Shown here: one piece after another, positions 1 to 10,075 of the stretch
How the letters are laid out: each line of letters starts with the position of its first letter
Position numbering within the stretch: position 1 is the stretch's first letter
Assembly: GCA_050084985.1 (NCBI GenBank)
Contig: JBITNC010000001.1
Span: 201,562,001-201,626,000 of the forward strand
DNA length: 64,000 nt
From: Nageia nagi
Lineage: Eukaryota > Pinophyta
Direction of reading: 5' to 3'
Position numbers and translations under genes: made by a program
The notes under the pieces: model-generated
The model's input: the letters and a program-made list of their open reading frames with translations, nothing else
Databases searched by the model: none
What the model was told of the DNA's origin: nothing

Positions 1-480
1 ATGAAGAAGTCATCTCCCTTGAGAACCTTTCAAGGTACCTATTTAAGTATGAAGAAACCCTTAACAATAAAGAGTTGACTTCTTCTCCTATGAATAATAA
101 TATTACTCTTGAAGGAACCAAAACTCCTTTCAAGAAGAAGTTCAACCATCAAAAGAAATCTTACCCTTCTTCCTCTACAAAGTTTGACAAAAGAGGTAGT
201 GGCTACAATAGTAATAGGAATAATAGAAATAACAACCATAGTAGTAGGAATAATAGCAACAATAATCACTTCAAGCAAAGAAATGGAAAAGGCAAAGCAA
301 ACATTCTTTATCCTAAGGAAAATTTTGATGGTAATTGTAATTATTATGGCATTCAAGATCACAAAGAAGTTGATTGTTACAAAAATAAAATAGAGGAAAA
401 GTACAAAGGTAATGGAAATGTAAAGAACTACAAAGGAAAGAAAAATACTCATGCTAGTTTTACTACAGTACTCTACTTCA
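1..480 (+). pseudogene. A1 gag C-terminal part, Asn-rich, zinc knuckle
   Basis: C-terminal part of a copia gag (nucleocapsid side), open from base 3 in the third frame, entering from the left edge. It has a Lys-rich segment, then an Asn/Ser/Arg/His low-complexity stretch at about 205-290, then a degenerate CCHC zinc knuckle near 335-380. The knuckle reads C-N-Y-Y-G-I-Q-D-H-K-E-V-D-C, so the second Cys is Tyr, a single G-to-A change from TGT. It should bind RNA in the virus-like particle. The frame runs into the protease without interruption until a stop at 522-524. The matching part of A2 is at 50570-51010. Confidence 0.85.
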
Positions 481-1015
481 TGTCTTGCATTTTTTCATCT
501 GAATGGATTGTTGACTCTAGTTGAACTAATCACCTATGCTTTGAAAAGAAAAAGTTTAAGAAATTTCACAAGTATAATAAGGATGTGATTGTGATAGGTG
601 ATAACTCTACCCTTGAAGTTCAAAGCATTGGGAGTGTGTTGATTCATGGAAAGGTTCTTGAAAATGTTCTCTATGTTTCTAAGTTAAGGATGAACCTTCT
701 CTCAGTGATCCAAGTTGCTATAAAAAGGTACTCTTTTGAGTTTGAATCTCAATCCTAGTGCATTAAGAAAGGACTTACCACTTTGGTTCAAAAATGTATA
801 AAATATAACCTTTACATTATGGATCAGGTACCATCAAAGATATGTCTTGCTTCTAATGTGTGTTCTAAAGGTAATCTTTGGAATCATTGTTTAGGGAACC
901 TTAACCACAAGAGTATTCAAGTCATGAAAGACCAAGAACTTATGAAATTTTTGCCTTCAATTTCTCCTTCAATAGGTCTATGAAAGAAATGAATTCTTGG
1001 AAAGATGCATAGACA
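481..1015 (+). pseudogene. A1 protease and pre-integrase region
   Basis: Aspartic protease start and the GAG-pre-integrase domain of A1. The protease motif at about 504-530 reads W-I-V-D-S-S followed by a stop and T-N-H. The family norm is D-S-G-C-T-N-H, so the catalytic Gly is Ser and the next codon is a TGA. About 230 further residues (to about 1010) align with the A2 region 51100-51620, with stops at about 756 and 980. The HHCC zinc-binding stretch (N-L-N-H, 895-915) has lost its second pair of Cys. Not functional. Confidence 0.8.
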
Positions 1016-1800
1016 AAAGTTTGAAAAGATAAGGCAACAAGAGCATCTCAACCTCTTCAACTTATGCATTCAGATTTGATGGGTCTATTTTAGACAAAGT
1101 TGCTTGAAGGAGCATCTTACATCTTGACCTTCATTGATGACTTTAGTATAATGACCTTTGGGTATCTACTTGAGCACAAGGATCAAACTTTTGAGAGTTT
1201 TAAAGTTTTTAAGGCCTTTGTTGACAATCAAACTAACCTTAAAATCAAGATGTTGAGATTAGATAATTGGAGAGAATATAATAGCAATAGTTTAATGAAT
1301 ATTGTGCTAAGTATCGAATCAAGATATAGTTTACAATTTCTTACAACCCTCGATAGAACGATGTTGTTGAAAGAAAAAACAAAATAATCATAGAGATGGC
1401 TAGATGCATGTTGGGTAATCTTTCTAAATTCTTATGGGGTGAAGCTATGAGCACTGCTATTTACACCTTGAATAAGTGTCCCATAAAATTTTTTTAGAGA
1501 AAAACTACTTTTAAGGCATGGTTAGAAATAAAACCTAACATTTCACACCTTAGAGTGTTTGGTTGTGAAGCATTCTCCTACATTATTTCTAAAAAAAGGA
1601 AGAAGTTGGATAAAAGATCTGAAAAATGCATCTTTATGGGTTATGATAGTCAACATAGAGGCTTTAGCCTCTACTCTCCAACCTATAAATTAGTGTTCAT
1701 TTCTAAGGATGTAAGGTTCAATGAACTTCTTAAAGAATCTATTTCTAAGAAGAATGTTGATGATCCATAGGACTCTTCAATTGCTCCTAGCTGGTTGGAT
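1016..1800 (+). pseudogene. A1 integrase, core and C-terminal part
   Basis: Copia integrase. The catalytic core (F-I-D-D-F-S then T-F-G-Y-L-L-E-H) is at 1100-1387, and the core end and C-terminal part at 1380-1770 (F-G-C-E-A-F-S-Y, then C-I-F-M-G-Y-D). In the second acidic region the usual R-S-D-N-R-G-E reads R-L-D-N-W-R-E. The frame is broken near 1380, where the Glu-containing V-E-R-K segment lies in another frame, and there are stops at about 1495. The enzyme would have inserted the cDNA into the host genome. Confidence 0.85.
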
Positions 1801-1889
1801 ATTGATGTAGACAAGTCCCCTTAAGAACAAAATTCTCCAACACAAAGGGTAACAAAGAGCATGACCTTGAACAAATCTTTAATTAACAA

Positions 1890-2860
1890 GATTTATAACA
1901 ACCATGAGCCCTCAACCTTCAAAGAAGCTTCTAAGCACAAGTGCTAGATGGAAGCTATGAGGCACTTATGAAAAATAAAACTTGGGACTTGGTTCCTTAT
2001 CCCAATGATAATAATGTGATTGGTAATAAGTGGATCTACAATATTAAGTTCAATTTAGTTGGAGATATTGACAAATATAATGCAAGGTTAGTAGCTAAAG
2101 TTTTTGCTCAAAAATACAATGTAGATTATGAGGAAACCTTTGCTTCTATGGAAAAGATGCCTACTGTAAGAGTTATCATTACTCTTTCTATTGCTCAAAG
2201 ATGAAAAGTTTTTCAACTTGATGTTAAGAGTGCATTTTTTAATGGTAACTTAGATGTGAAAATATTCATGAATCAACCAGAAGGGTTTATTATGGAAGGC
2301 AAAGAGTCCTTTGTGTGCAAGCTAAAAAAGTCTTTGTATGGACTTAAGCAAGCACCTTGAGCCTAGTACAAAAAGATTTTAGGGTACTTTGTAGACATTG
2401 GATTCTCAAAGTGTTTTCCTAAATTAGATCTATATGTGCTCAATCAAGTAAAATACATGGTATTGATTCTCCTTTATATGGATAATCTTTTGATTACTAA
2501 GAATAATAATGAAATCATTCAAGAGTGCATATCCAAATTTAAGGCAACATTTGAAATGACTAATCTTCGTCTCTTGCACTACTATCTTGGTGTGCAAGTG
2601 TATTAATACAAGGATTGTACTTACCTTAATTGATCTAAGTATATATTAGATATCTTGCAAAATTTTGGAATGGAGGAGTGTATATATGCTGTAATCTCAG
2701 TCTCTCCTAGAATCACTATTTCTCTAAGCTCCAACTCTCAATTAGCTGATGCTATAGCTTACAAGCAATTAATTAGTAGTCTTTTGTATTTAACTATATC
2801 TAGGTTAGACATCACTTATGCAATGAATCTAATGGCATGATTCATGTAAAAACCATATGT
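1890..2860 (+). pseudogene. A1 reverse transcriptase
   Basis: Copia reverse transcriptase (RVT_2 type). The start N-K-T-W-D-L-V-P-Y is at 1974-2000, N-K-W-I-Y-N at about 2025, Y-G-L-K-Q-A-P at 2337-2358, and the active site at 2475-2486. The active site reads Y-M-D-N instead of Y-M-D-D; GAT to AAT removes an essential metal-binding Asp. At least six in-frame stops replace Trp or Gln codons (for example TGA after Q-R at 2202, then TGA and TAG after Q-A-P). The thumb region carries L-I-S-S-L-L-Y-L-T at 2775-2800. Clearly inactive. Confidence 0.88.
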
Positions 2861-3440
2861 TGAGTACCTCAATGCTATTAAGCAAATCTTAAGGTATGTT
2901 GTAGGAACTAAGGATCTTGCTCTCAAGTATTCTAAGTTTTCCTTGTTTGTTTTCTTTGGTTTCTTAGATTTTGACTATGGAGAAGATAGAGATGATAGGA
3001 AGTCAATATTTTCATATGTGTTTAGCATTGATTCAAATGCTATCTCTTGGGCTTCCAACAAGTAACCTACTATTTCTCTTTCCACCATAGAAGTTGAATA
3101 TCATGCCATGTTTATTACAGCCTAGAAAGCCATTTGGCTAAGGCATATTTTGAAAGAAATTAGATATGAGCAAGATGGCTCATCTTTTATCTCTTTAGAC
3201 AATTAGTCAGCTATTTCTTTGGCTAAGAATCTAGTGTTCTATCAAAGAACAAAACATATGGAAATCCATACCTATTTTATTAAAGAGAAGGTTCTTGATG
3301 GCATCATACACCTAGAGTATTGTCCATCCACCTTGAACTTTGTTGATTTGTTCATTGAGCCCCTCCTAGAAGCTCAATTCTATAAGCTCAAGGATGCTAT
3401 TAAGTTGGTGAAGTTGACCTCAAGGGGGAATGAAGTTTAA
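2861..3440 (+). pseudogene. A1 RNase H
   Basis: Copia RNase H following the RT. Recognisable pieces are the K-Q-I-L-R-Y-V-V-G-T motif at 2880-2910, the first acidic segment F-D-Y-G-E-D-R-D-D at about 2970-3000, the E-V-E-Y-H-A-M segment near 3095, and the C-terminal R-T-K-H-M-E-I-H-T-Y-F and V-D-L-F-I-E-P-L at 3219-3370. In-frame stops occur at about 3063, 3122 and 3205. It should degrade RNA in the RNA-DNA hybrid. The pol frame ends at 3440 and no further domain follows. Confidence 0.85.
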
Positions 3441-4239
3441 ATTCTTGTGTTGAATTCATATTTGTGATGATAACTTCACCCCTAGGAGGATTTTATGTTG
3501 TATAGTGTTGATTTTGTTATACACCTTCATGTTAAGTTTGCTCTGCATGAGGAACTTGTTGTACAAATTGGCCAATCTATAACTATTCATTTATCCATGT
3601 GTGAGAAACTCTTATGTGTCTTTTGGCATTATTTAGTTATCCATATGTGAGGAACTCGTATGTGCATACTCTATTTTTTTATCAATCTAGCACTATTCAA
3701 CTATCCATGTGTGAGGAACTTTTATGTGTCTTTTGGCACTGTTTAGTTATCCATATGTGAGGAACTCATATGTGCATGCTCTATTTTATAATTATAATTG
3801 ACACATGTTTTATATACAATAGGTGACTATAAGTTTTTGGCATGGCATCTTTATGATAACTTATAATGCACCATTGATCAGTTCATTATGGCATTTGTGT
3901 GATTCATCTATCCTTATTGATATGAATATGATGCATCTAATTGATCTTGTTATTTGAGCTGCTTATGACTTGCAGGTTCCTTTGAGATTGTAGGTTATTT
4001 ACCTCAAGTATGCAAGCTCTTGGAGACTCTTCATGAATTCTAGTTGGATGATTACTTCATATACATTGAAACTAGTTGTGGTTAATGATTGTATTTGGCA
4101 AAGTAGTGAGTCTCAAACTAGATCTTGTTTACTTCACAAATATGTAAAAAATTCTCATCTCCATTGTATCTGTTTGGAGGATAAGTCTCTTACTTTCTCT
4201 TCTTCTTCTCTCTTACTTGCTCTATCCCAATATTGCATT
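3441..4239 (+). other. A1 non-coding region between pol and 3' LTR
   Basis: About 800 bases between the end of pol and the polypurine tract. It aligns with 54001-54715 of A2, so it is an ancestral part of the family. It holds a local tandem duplication (3573-3790) and a T/C-rich segment (4033-4239) that stays open for about 80 codons in both copies. I see no known domain in that frame, and the copies differ at many replacement positions, so I treat it as non-coding. Confidence 0.7.
3573..3790 (+). repeat. Tandem duplication of a ~110-bp unit in A1
   Basis: Two units start at 3573 and 3683 and share a 'tatccatgtgtgaggaact' core. Each holds two internal half-repeats (TATCCATGTGTGAG and TATCCATATGTGAG). 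A2 carries the unit only once, at about 54174-54283, so the second copy arose in A1 or was lost in A2. Confidence 0.85.
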
Positions 4240-4247
4240 AAGGGGTG
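4240..4247 (+). promoter_or_regulatory. A1 polypurine tract
   Basis: AAGGGGTG lies directly before the LTR start TGTTGG. It is the primer for plus-strand DNA synthesis. The A2 equivalent is AAAGGGAG at 54716-54723. Confidence 0.8.
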
Positions 4248-4745
4248 TGTTGGAATGTATAATGCATTATTATAAAGGTTTGTATTAAATCTTATATGTA
4301 AATTCACTAATACTTAATGGTATCACTTTATACCTTAAGTATTTAAGTGAATATGATAATGTAACTTGTCCTACACTTTGTGTCATGAGCATGCCCTTTG
4401 GGTAAAAGGATGTGCATGTCATGCTTTTGTACATTGGATAAAAGGGTGATACAAAGAGGGATTTTGGCCTATAAATAGAAGGCACCTCTTTTTGATCATA
4501 CACCAATTTGTGGAGTAAAGTTATGCTATAGGATAGTGTTTAGGAGAAAAGAGTAGGAGGATTGTAAGAGTTCATATTTGTTAAGAAGAGAGATCTAGTT
4601 AGTGGATGTACTCCTAGTTGGAGGAACCACTTACGTCTTGTGTTACATTGTGAGATTGGTTTGTGAGTTTGTTAGTTGTGTTTATGAGCTTTCATGTGAT
4701 CTTGGGAGATTAGAGTTGTTCATGTTATATTTCAACTATCTCATT
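4248..4745 (+). repeat. A1 3' LTR
   Basis: LTR of about 498 bases starting TGTTGGAATG, matching the A2 LTRs at 37963-38460 and 54724-55221 over the full length. A TATA box (TATAAATA, 4470-4477) is kept in all three copies. The end has lost the CA dinucleotide (CTCATT here, CTCACA in the A2 3' LTR). A run of T follows, and then the integrase gene of B2 on the other strand. Confidence 0.92.
4470..4477 (+). promoter_or_regulatory. TATA box of A1 LTR
   Basis: TATAAATA inside GGCCTATAAATAGAAGG, kept in all three LTR copies of family A. It probably marks the U3/R promoter, about 220 bases into the LTR. Confidence 0.7.
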
Positions 4746-5110
4746 TTTTTGGGTATAGGATGTAGTATATTACCTTTTAATACCATTCTCCTAACAAAAA
4801 TTAGTAAATTCATTATAGGCATACTCTTCCCCTATATCACTTCTTACACATTTAATTTTATGCCCACTCTCATTCTTAACCAACTCCTTGAATTTATTAA
4901 AACACCCACATGCTTCATCTTTATGTTTGAAAAAATAAATCTAGCATTTTCTATAAAATCATTAATAAAAATGAGAAAATAGGAATTCATACAAAGATTC
5001 TTTGATTTCATTGGTATACATAAATTAGTATGCACCAACTATAGTGGGAATGAGGCCCTCCATGGTTTCCCATGATCAAATTTCTATCTTGCTTGTTTAC
5101 CCAAAACACA
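4746..5110 (-). pseudogene. B2 integrase core, truncated by A1
   Basis: The minus strand carries the copia integrase core: Y-F-L-I-F-I-N-D-F at about 4970-4995, then in another frame F-N-K-F-K-E-L-V-K-N-E and the second acidic segment R-S-D-I-G-E-E-Y near 4830. The reading stops at the A1 LTR just after the segment matching the conserved T-T-P-Y-T-P motif. A frameshift near 4920 and several stops are present. Only about the first half of the core is in the window. Confidence 0.82.
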
Positions 5111-5650
5111 AGCTTCACAAATAGATTTGGATCTTCAATAAGAGGCAAACCATGAACAAGATCATGAGATAGCTTTAAGATATCAAAATTAAAGTGGCCA
5201 AATCTAATATGCCACAACCAAGACATATCATTTACAACCATATTTGCAAGAATATTATCCCCTTTATCTCCAATATTTAATGGAAATAACCAATTGGAAG
5301 TCATGCGAATAGTAATAGCATGCTTGTTCCCATGATTCTTGTTAAAAAATTCACATTTTTCATCCTCAAAAACCAACTTGTAGTTGTTCTCCATAATCTT
5401 CCTAGCACTAAGTAAACTATGGGCCATATATGGAGTGTGATAAACATCATTTAACTTCTTCATTTCATGCTTGGTAGGCAGCACAAGCATGCCCTTACCA
5501 ACCACTTCTATTGCATAATTATTTCCAAGCTTAATGCTTGACCCGTATGAATGATTAATTAAGGAGAGAAGCTCCCCCTTTCTATTCATATAGTTGGACC
5601 AACTGGTATCTAGAAACCAAGTTTATTCACCTTTTTTTTAACTACATTGT
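5008..5650 (-). pseudogene. B2 protease and pre-integrase domain
   Basis: A 193-codon open stretch on the minus strand (5589-5008), extended upstream to the protease motif at about 5625-5590. That motif reads W-F-L-D-T-S-W-S-N-Y-M; the family norm is D-T-G-C-S-N-H-M, so three key residues are changed. The GAG-pre-integrase domain follows: K-L-N-D-V-Y-H-T-P, S-L-L-S-A-R-K-I-M-E-N-N, then the zinc-binding W-L-W-H-I-R-F-G-H at about 5210. The Cys pair of the HHCC finger is missing. This is the longest intact stretch of B2. Confidence 0.85.
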
Positions 5651-6580
5651 TTATCTCCTACATGGAACAAAAGAGAGTTTCACCATACTCTACTTCCTTT
5701 CCATAAATAGCTTTCACCACAAGCTGCTTGATTGGCTCTACACTCCCTCTCATAGTATTTTGTATTTATTGTAGTAAAAGCATTAAGCATTTCTCTTATC
5801 ACTATTACCTCTATCTCTTCCCCTTGAGTTTGAAGAGCCTCCTCTTCCTCTACCTCTACCTATGCCTCTTTGTCATATTCTACCACTTCCTCTTCCTTAT
5901 CCATTAGAGCTTGATTCACCTTCTTTTGCAATAAATGCTTTCTCATTCTTACTAGACTGAACTAGCTCATCATCTAGACTTTCTTCATATGACATAAAAG
6001 AGATAATGAGAGATTCAATCTCCATTTGAGAGATATCTTTAGTATCCTCCAAAATCACAACAATGTGATTCCACTTCTTAGTGAGAGATCTCAAAATCTT
6101 CTTAATAACCACTAGCTTTTCCAAGTTTTTTCTAAGAGTAAACATTTTATTTACAATCTCCTTCACTCTAACATAGTAATATAAATGTTTCTCCATCTCC
6201 TTAATCTTGAGAGTCTAAAATTATATCCTTATAATATACAACTTCATCTCTTTTACTTAGTCACTCCCTCTGAATCCTTTATTCAACATTGTCCAAGCAT
6301 CTTTGGCTATCTTACAATCTATAATTTTGGAAAAATTGTTTCTATCAAGAGTTGCTTGGAGGTGAGACAAGGAAACATAGTTCTTTATCCTACATTCTTT
6401 CTTGCCCTTCTTATCATCTATTAAAATAGTGCTCCAACCTATTGGCTTTGTGTAGCCATCATCAACAATATCCTATAAATATATGCTTATGAGCAAAGTT
6501 GGATCTTAATGTTCCAATACTCATAATCGCTACCATCAAACTCTAGAATAAGAATATATGAGCTTATGTTACTAGCCAAT
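5651..6580 (-). pseudogene. B2 gag
   Basis: Minus-strand copia gag. The N-terminal motif F-D-G-S-D-Y-E-Y-W-N-I-K is at about 6540-6505. The central capsid helix region (L-V-V-I-K-K-I-L-R-S-L, then L-I-I-S-F-M-S-Y-E-E-S-L) is an open stretch at 6196-5897. An Arg/Gly-rich tail (R-G-R-G-R-G-G) lies at 5890-5815, and a ruined zinc knuckle (F-Y-Y-N-K-Y-K) at about 5785-5765. Several stops are present. The homologous gag of B at 55850-56745 has the same layout. Confidence 0.8.
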
Positions 6581-6673
6581 ATACTTGCAAATAAATAAAC
6601 CAAGACTTTATAAGGAACCTTTGAAATTTCTAGAATCCATAGGCTTTCTCAAACCCAACTAAGACCTAGCAAA

Positions 6674-6685
6674 GCTCTAATACGA
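6674..6685 (-). promoter_or_regulatory. B2 primer-binding site
   Basis: On the minus strand it reads TCGTATTAGAGC, a decayed copy of the initiator-Met-tRNA site TGGTATCAGAGC, two bases inside the LTR end at 6688. Confidence 0.75.
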
Positions 6686-6687
6686 AA

Positions 6688-7211
6688 TGATAAATTCAGG
6701 AGAATTTAAATAGATAAAATTGGAGCTAAAATATAATAATAGTAATTAGAATTGAATATGAACAAGATAAATTAATGAAAAAATAAAATTACAGTATCAA
6801 GTTCAATAATGAAGCTTCATTCGCTCTTTAATAGTGAGAGCTACAAAAAATTGAATCAACATAATATAGTACTTGAGTAATAAAAATTAGACTAAGTTAC
6901 AAGTATACTAAAAACCTAGCAACTAAAGCCAATAGTTTTTACACATGTGAAATACTCTAAGGAAAGCAGGAAGACAAAAACAAAATGCATAAACACACTA
7001 AAAAATACCTCAGGAATAATGAGTTTTGAGGCACTTTTAATTTGATCCTAATCAGTAGGGTGTAGTTTGATTGGCTATGTCTAACTAGTTGGGTGAGGAT
7101 CTATTAACACATTTGGGAGTCACTTGGTTAGATGATTTGTAGGGCATTGGTTGAGTAATAAATTCAAAAATAATGAAATTTTGCCTCAAGACAAGTGTTA
7201 AGCTTCCAACA
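6688..7211 (-). repeat. B2 5' LTR
   Basis: A 524-base LTR with boundaries TGATAAATTC (6688) and TTCCAACA (7211). The inner edge is fixed by the primer-binding site and the outer edge by the abrupt resumption of F LTR sequence at 7212, which aligns to 25400 onward. The terminal CCAACA is shared with the LTR of B. The partner LTR is outside the window. Confidence 0.75.
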
Positions 7212-7675
7212 ATCATGCATGCCCAACATGTGTCTAAGTGTTATTAATACCAATGTGGGGTCTAGAGTGCCACACATACCTAATGTGGTTCTAGAATTCA
7301 TGTGTGGGTGTTGAGGTATCATATGGGCCAAAGTGGGGGTCTATAAGGCTCCCCAAAGTTGGTGCAAGAATACAAGTGCTCCCAAATCCAACATTGGGGA
7401 TTATGAGTGTTTATCCATGCTTTGTGTTATCCTAGGTGTTACATAAGACTTGGGGTTCCCATAATGAATTATTTAGGATCTCCAAGTGTACAATAAATAA
7501 TAACAACTCTTCCTAATCTTAGGAGGAAAATGTCCCTCTTTGGGGCTCACAATGTGAGTTCAATGGACCATTATATTTCTATCCAAAGTAATTAATAATG
7601 CAAGAATAAAATATTTAGAAAGGGAATACCTAGGATCCTAAATTTATTTATTATTGTTAAAAATTTACTGTTACA
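7212..7675 (-). repeat. F 3' LTR, inner portion
   Basis: It aligns over its full length with 25400-25876 of the 5' LTR, with shared motifs such as TCCCTCTTT and the terminal TACTGTTACA against AGATATTACA. It is truncated at 7212 by B2. The polypurine tract follows at 7676. Confidence 0.88.
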
Positions 7676-7692
7676 AATCCTCCCCTATCAAT
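7676..7692 (-). promoter_or_regulatory. F polypurine tract
   Basis: On the minus strand it reads ATTGATAGGGGAGGATT, directly before the LTR start TGTAAC. Confidence 0.75.
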
Positions 7693-8140
7693 ATTACTTA
7701 CCCTAAAGCAATTCAATGATGGATGTGCAAGTATCTTATCTCCTTCATATGTTGAGCCTTCACTTGTCAAATCTCTCCACTTGATCAAGCATTCATGAAT
7801 TTGGCTTGATCTTAAATTCTTCACTCTAGTCTCTAACACTTCTTTTGGAATCAAAACCAGCCATCCCTCTTTATCAAGTGGTGGGAGGGTGGTTGAGGAT
7901 CTATCTTGTTTTCCTAATTCCTTATTGAGGAGTGACACATGGAAGATGTTCTAAATCTTGTTTTCTTTAGGTAGCTCAAGCTCATATACAACTTCTCCAA
8001 CCTTAAGTGGGATTTTGTATGGGCCAAAAAACCTAGGTTGTAATTTTTCTACTCTCAAATACACCATCTCTCCTACTTCAAAGGCTTTATTAATCCTTAT
8101 TTGATCAGCATACTTCTTTATATTATTTTGGACCATTTGT
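7680..8140 (-). pseudogene. F integrase tail and chromodomain
   Basis: The C-terminal end of the gypsy pol on the minus strand. At 8136-7951 a tail with G-E-M-V-Y-L-R-V and R-F-F-G-P-Y-K-I matches the G-P-Y/F module of chromovirus integrases. At 7938-7680 comes the chromodomain-like part: I-L-E-T-R style lead-in, then I-H-E-C-L-I-K-W-R-D-L-T-S-E-G-S-T-Y-E with a final H-P-S-L. The canonical aromatic W in S-T-W-E is Tyr here. Such domains tether integration to heterochromatin marks. A stop at about 7948 separates the two parts. Confidence 0.83.
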
Positions 8141-8590
8141 AAATTTCCCTATAGAGTTTTTATGATATCTTGGTTGTCCTATAAAAATTATTTAGCTTTT
8201 GGGCTTTTTTCTCATAAAAAATTTGATCTGCATAGTTAGGAGCATCATAACCATACAAAGCTTTTAAAGGAGACATTTCTATATACAAATGATGTGAAGA
8301 TTTATAACAATGTGTCCCAAAATCAAGCCATTTGGCCTATGTTTGTTGTTTCCCTATTACATAATGCCTCAAGTATGCTTCTAGCCATTTATTTACTATT
8401 TTTGTTTGCCCCTCATTTTGTGGGTGATAGCTAGTGCTTGGGGTCAAATTAGTGCCACTCAATTGAAAATTTTCTTGCCAAAACATACTCATAAACTTGA
8501 TGTCCCTATCACTTACATTTCTCTTTGGTAATCCATGCAATTTGAATACTTTTTCAAAGAATAAATTAGCCAATCATACTATTTTTATAT
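8141..8590 (-). pseudogene. F integrase core, second half
   Basis: Minus-strand gypsy integrase core: L-F-F-E-K-V-F-K-L-H-G-L-P-K at 8570-8525, S-D-R-D-I-K-F with the second catalytic Asp at about 8515, then S-T-S-Y-H-P-Q-N-E-G-Q-T with the catalytic Glu region at 8440-8400. The family motif is H-P-Q-T-D-G-Q-T-E; here Q-T is followed by Lys, so the catalytic Glu is lost. The first half of the core lies at 9965-10075, beyond an inserted segment. Confidence 0.83.
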
Positions 8591-9964
8591 CTATAAACCC
8601 TACTTCAAGACTTAATTTGGATCTTCACACTTTATTTATTTTAGTGCTTATGAAAATAAAAATGCACACCAAATCAAAAACACATAAAATCATGTACACA
8701 CATAGTTACTTTGGTTCGATCAATATGGTCTACATACAACAAATAGCAATCTATTATTGTAGAATCCATTTTGTAATATCACTTGTATAATCCTTCTTAT
8801 TTCACTATTTTGTTTGTCGAAGCCAAATCACATGACCACTATAGGCTCTCCACTGAATCTCTTTCTTAAAGATGAATCTCTTTCCAATGAACATATTTGA
8901 GCATAGTTCCATGTATCTTATCCTAGTATGACACATTTAGAACTACTCTTTATCTTTTTGCTTTCCATTATGGTGATTATGTCTTCCACTTCTTTCTCCA
9001 TGGCAATAATCTTGTCCATATTCTTTTTCTTCTTCTATGTAAGCTTGAAATGCACCTCCAATATTACTCTCATAGTTTTTTAATTTTCCATGAATTTTAC
9101 AATAAAATGGAGTCTTCTACATTCTTTTCAAACCTACACTAACTCACTCCCCTTGGGACAAAATCCACACTAAAGGACTTAACTTTTTTTATACTCCATG
9201 TTCCCTTTTATAACATTAAGGGATTACAAATTTGGAGTTTGTGGTTATATGGTGATAAGATAATATTTATTGTTTTTCCTTCTTTACAATATGCTTTCTC
9301 ATCTTGACAATAATAATCTCCCTTATTTGTATTCATGTAGCATTATTTTTGCCTCATATGGTTATATTCTCCTATCTTTTTGGATTTTGCAAAACTATCA
9401 AAACTACTTCTAGTGCCATTTTGGCATGACCACTTCATTACCATAATTCTAAATGTCACAAAATTTCATCCAGATGTTCTTATATATATTTATCTTAACT
9501 GATCCAATTTTCATGCTTTAAATTCTTAATGGTAGCTTCAAGCATCATCATCAAGTTGGCCTCTAATGTAGATTTGCACCTAGCAACTATTAAAATTTTG
9601 ACTGTCATGAACGCAAAATGATAATTTACCATTTGTGAGCACCATAACTTTCAAGTATTTAATGCAAATTCTTTAAACTTTTAACCACATATTTACCATT
9701 ATACGAGGTACCAATGATGAAAATTTTAAACTATGAATCAACCTTATCTTCTCCTACTGAGTCCATAAATAGAGCCTTCCATGCATATTTACATTTTTTA
9801 TATTTAACTCCAAGTTTTGATAATCCATAACTTACAAACCATAGCTCCATTTTATTTTTTGTTTAAAGCATTGGAATCATGGTGGGGAGCTCTTTAATAT
9901 GGAAGAGAATAATCAAAAAAATTATAAACTTGAAAATCACCTTTTTTTCAATACTCTAAAATCC
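8591..9964. other. Unclassified 1.4-kb segment splitting F integrase
   Basis: The integrase core of F is continuous at protein level except for this piece, so it is an insertion or a rearranged block. I found no LTR, primer site, convincing terminal inverted repeat or target duplication at its edges, and no domain I can name. On the minus strand around 9010-8870 a stretch of about 40 codons rich in Lys, Glu and Ile is open, and around 9300-9190 another stretch contains Y-C-K-E-G-K-T. Either could be displaced retroelement coding sequence. Confidence 0.5.
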
Positions 9965-10075
9965 ATTTTGGATCAATTTATATGTGATGGTAATGGAAAA
10001 TAATTGGGCAAATTTAGTGAGCCTATCCACCATTAAAAAAATACAATATTTACCTTGCACCTTTAGAAGTCCGAT
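9965..10075 (-). pseudogene. F integrase core, first half
   Basis: Minus-strand reading I-G-L-L-K-V-Q-G-K-Y-C-I-F then V-D-R-L-T-K-F-A, the start of the gypsy integrase core around the first catalytic Asp region. It is joined directly to the end of the RT palm (L-G-H-V-I, about 10080), so the RNase H domain and the zinc-binding N-terminus of integrase, roughly 1.2 kb in relatives, have been deleted. Confidence 0.8.

Larger units (their letters stand above)
1..4745 (+). mobile_element. Ty1/copia element A1, 3' part
   Basis: Ty1/copia retrotransposon entering from the left edge. It runs in copia order: gag end, protease, integrase, reverse transcriptase, RNase H, about 800 bases of non-coding sequence, polypurine tract, 3' LTR. 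It is the same family as A2 (37963-55221): the coding parts align almost base for base and the LTRs match. The 5' LTR, leader and gag N-terminus lie left of the window. It is inserted in the integrase gene of the minus-strand copia B2, which resumes at 4746. Many stops and a mutated RT active site show it is dead. The target-site duplication cannot be checked because the left flank is absent. Confidence 0.93.
4746..7211 (-). mobile_element. Ty1/copia element B2, 5' part (minus strand)
   Basis: Minus-strand copia. Reading right to left it has a 5' LTR (7211-6688), primer site, RGG-rich gag, protease, pre-integrase and the first part of integrase. It is cut at 4746 by the 3' LTR of A1. Its RT, RNase H and 3' LTR must lie beyond the left edge. 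Its own LTR end (...CCAACA, 7211) abuts LTR sequence of gypsy F, so B2 inserted into F's 3' LTR. It is related to, but distinct from, element B at 29237-57309. Confidence 0.88.

Noticed and set aside
39-452. 137-codon minus-strand open frame
   Set aside because: It is the antisense shadow of the Asn-rich A1 gag; hydrophobic composition follows from reverse-complementing AAT/AAC runs.
4746-4760. Primer-binding site after the A1 3' LTR (TTGGGTATAGG resembles TTGGTATCAG)
   Set aside because: The minus strand here reads as the B2 integrase, and a polypurine tract precedes this LTR, so it is a 3' LTR; the resemblance is chance.
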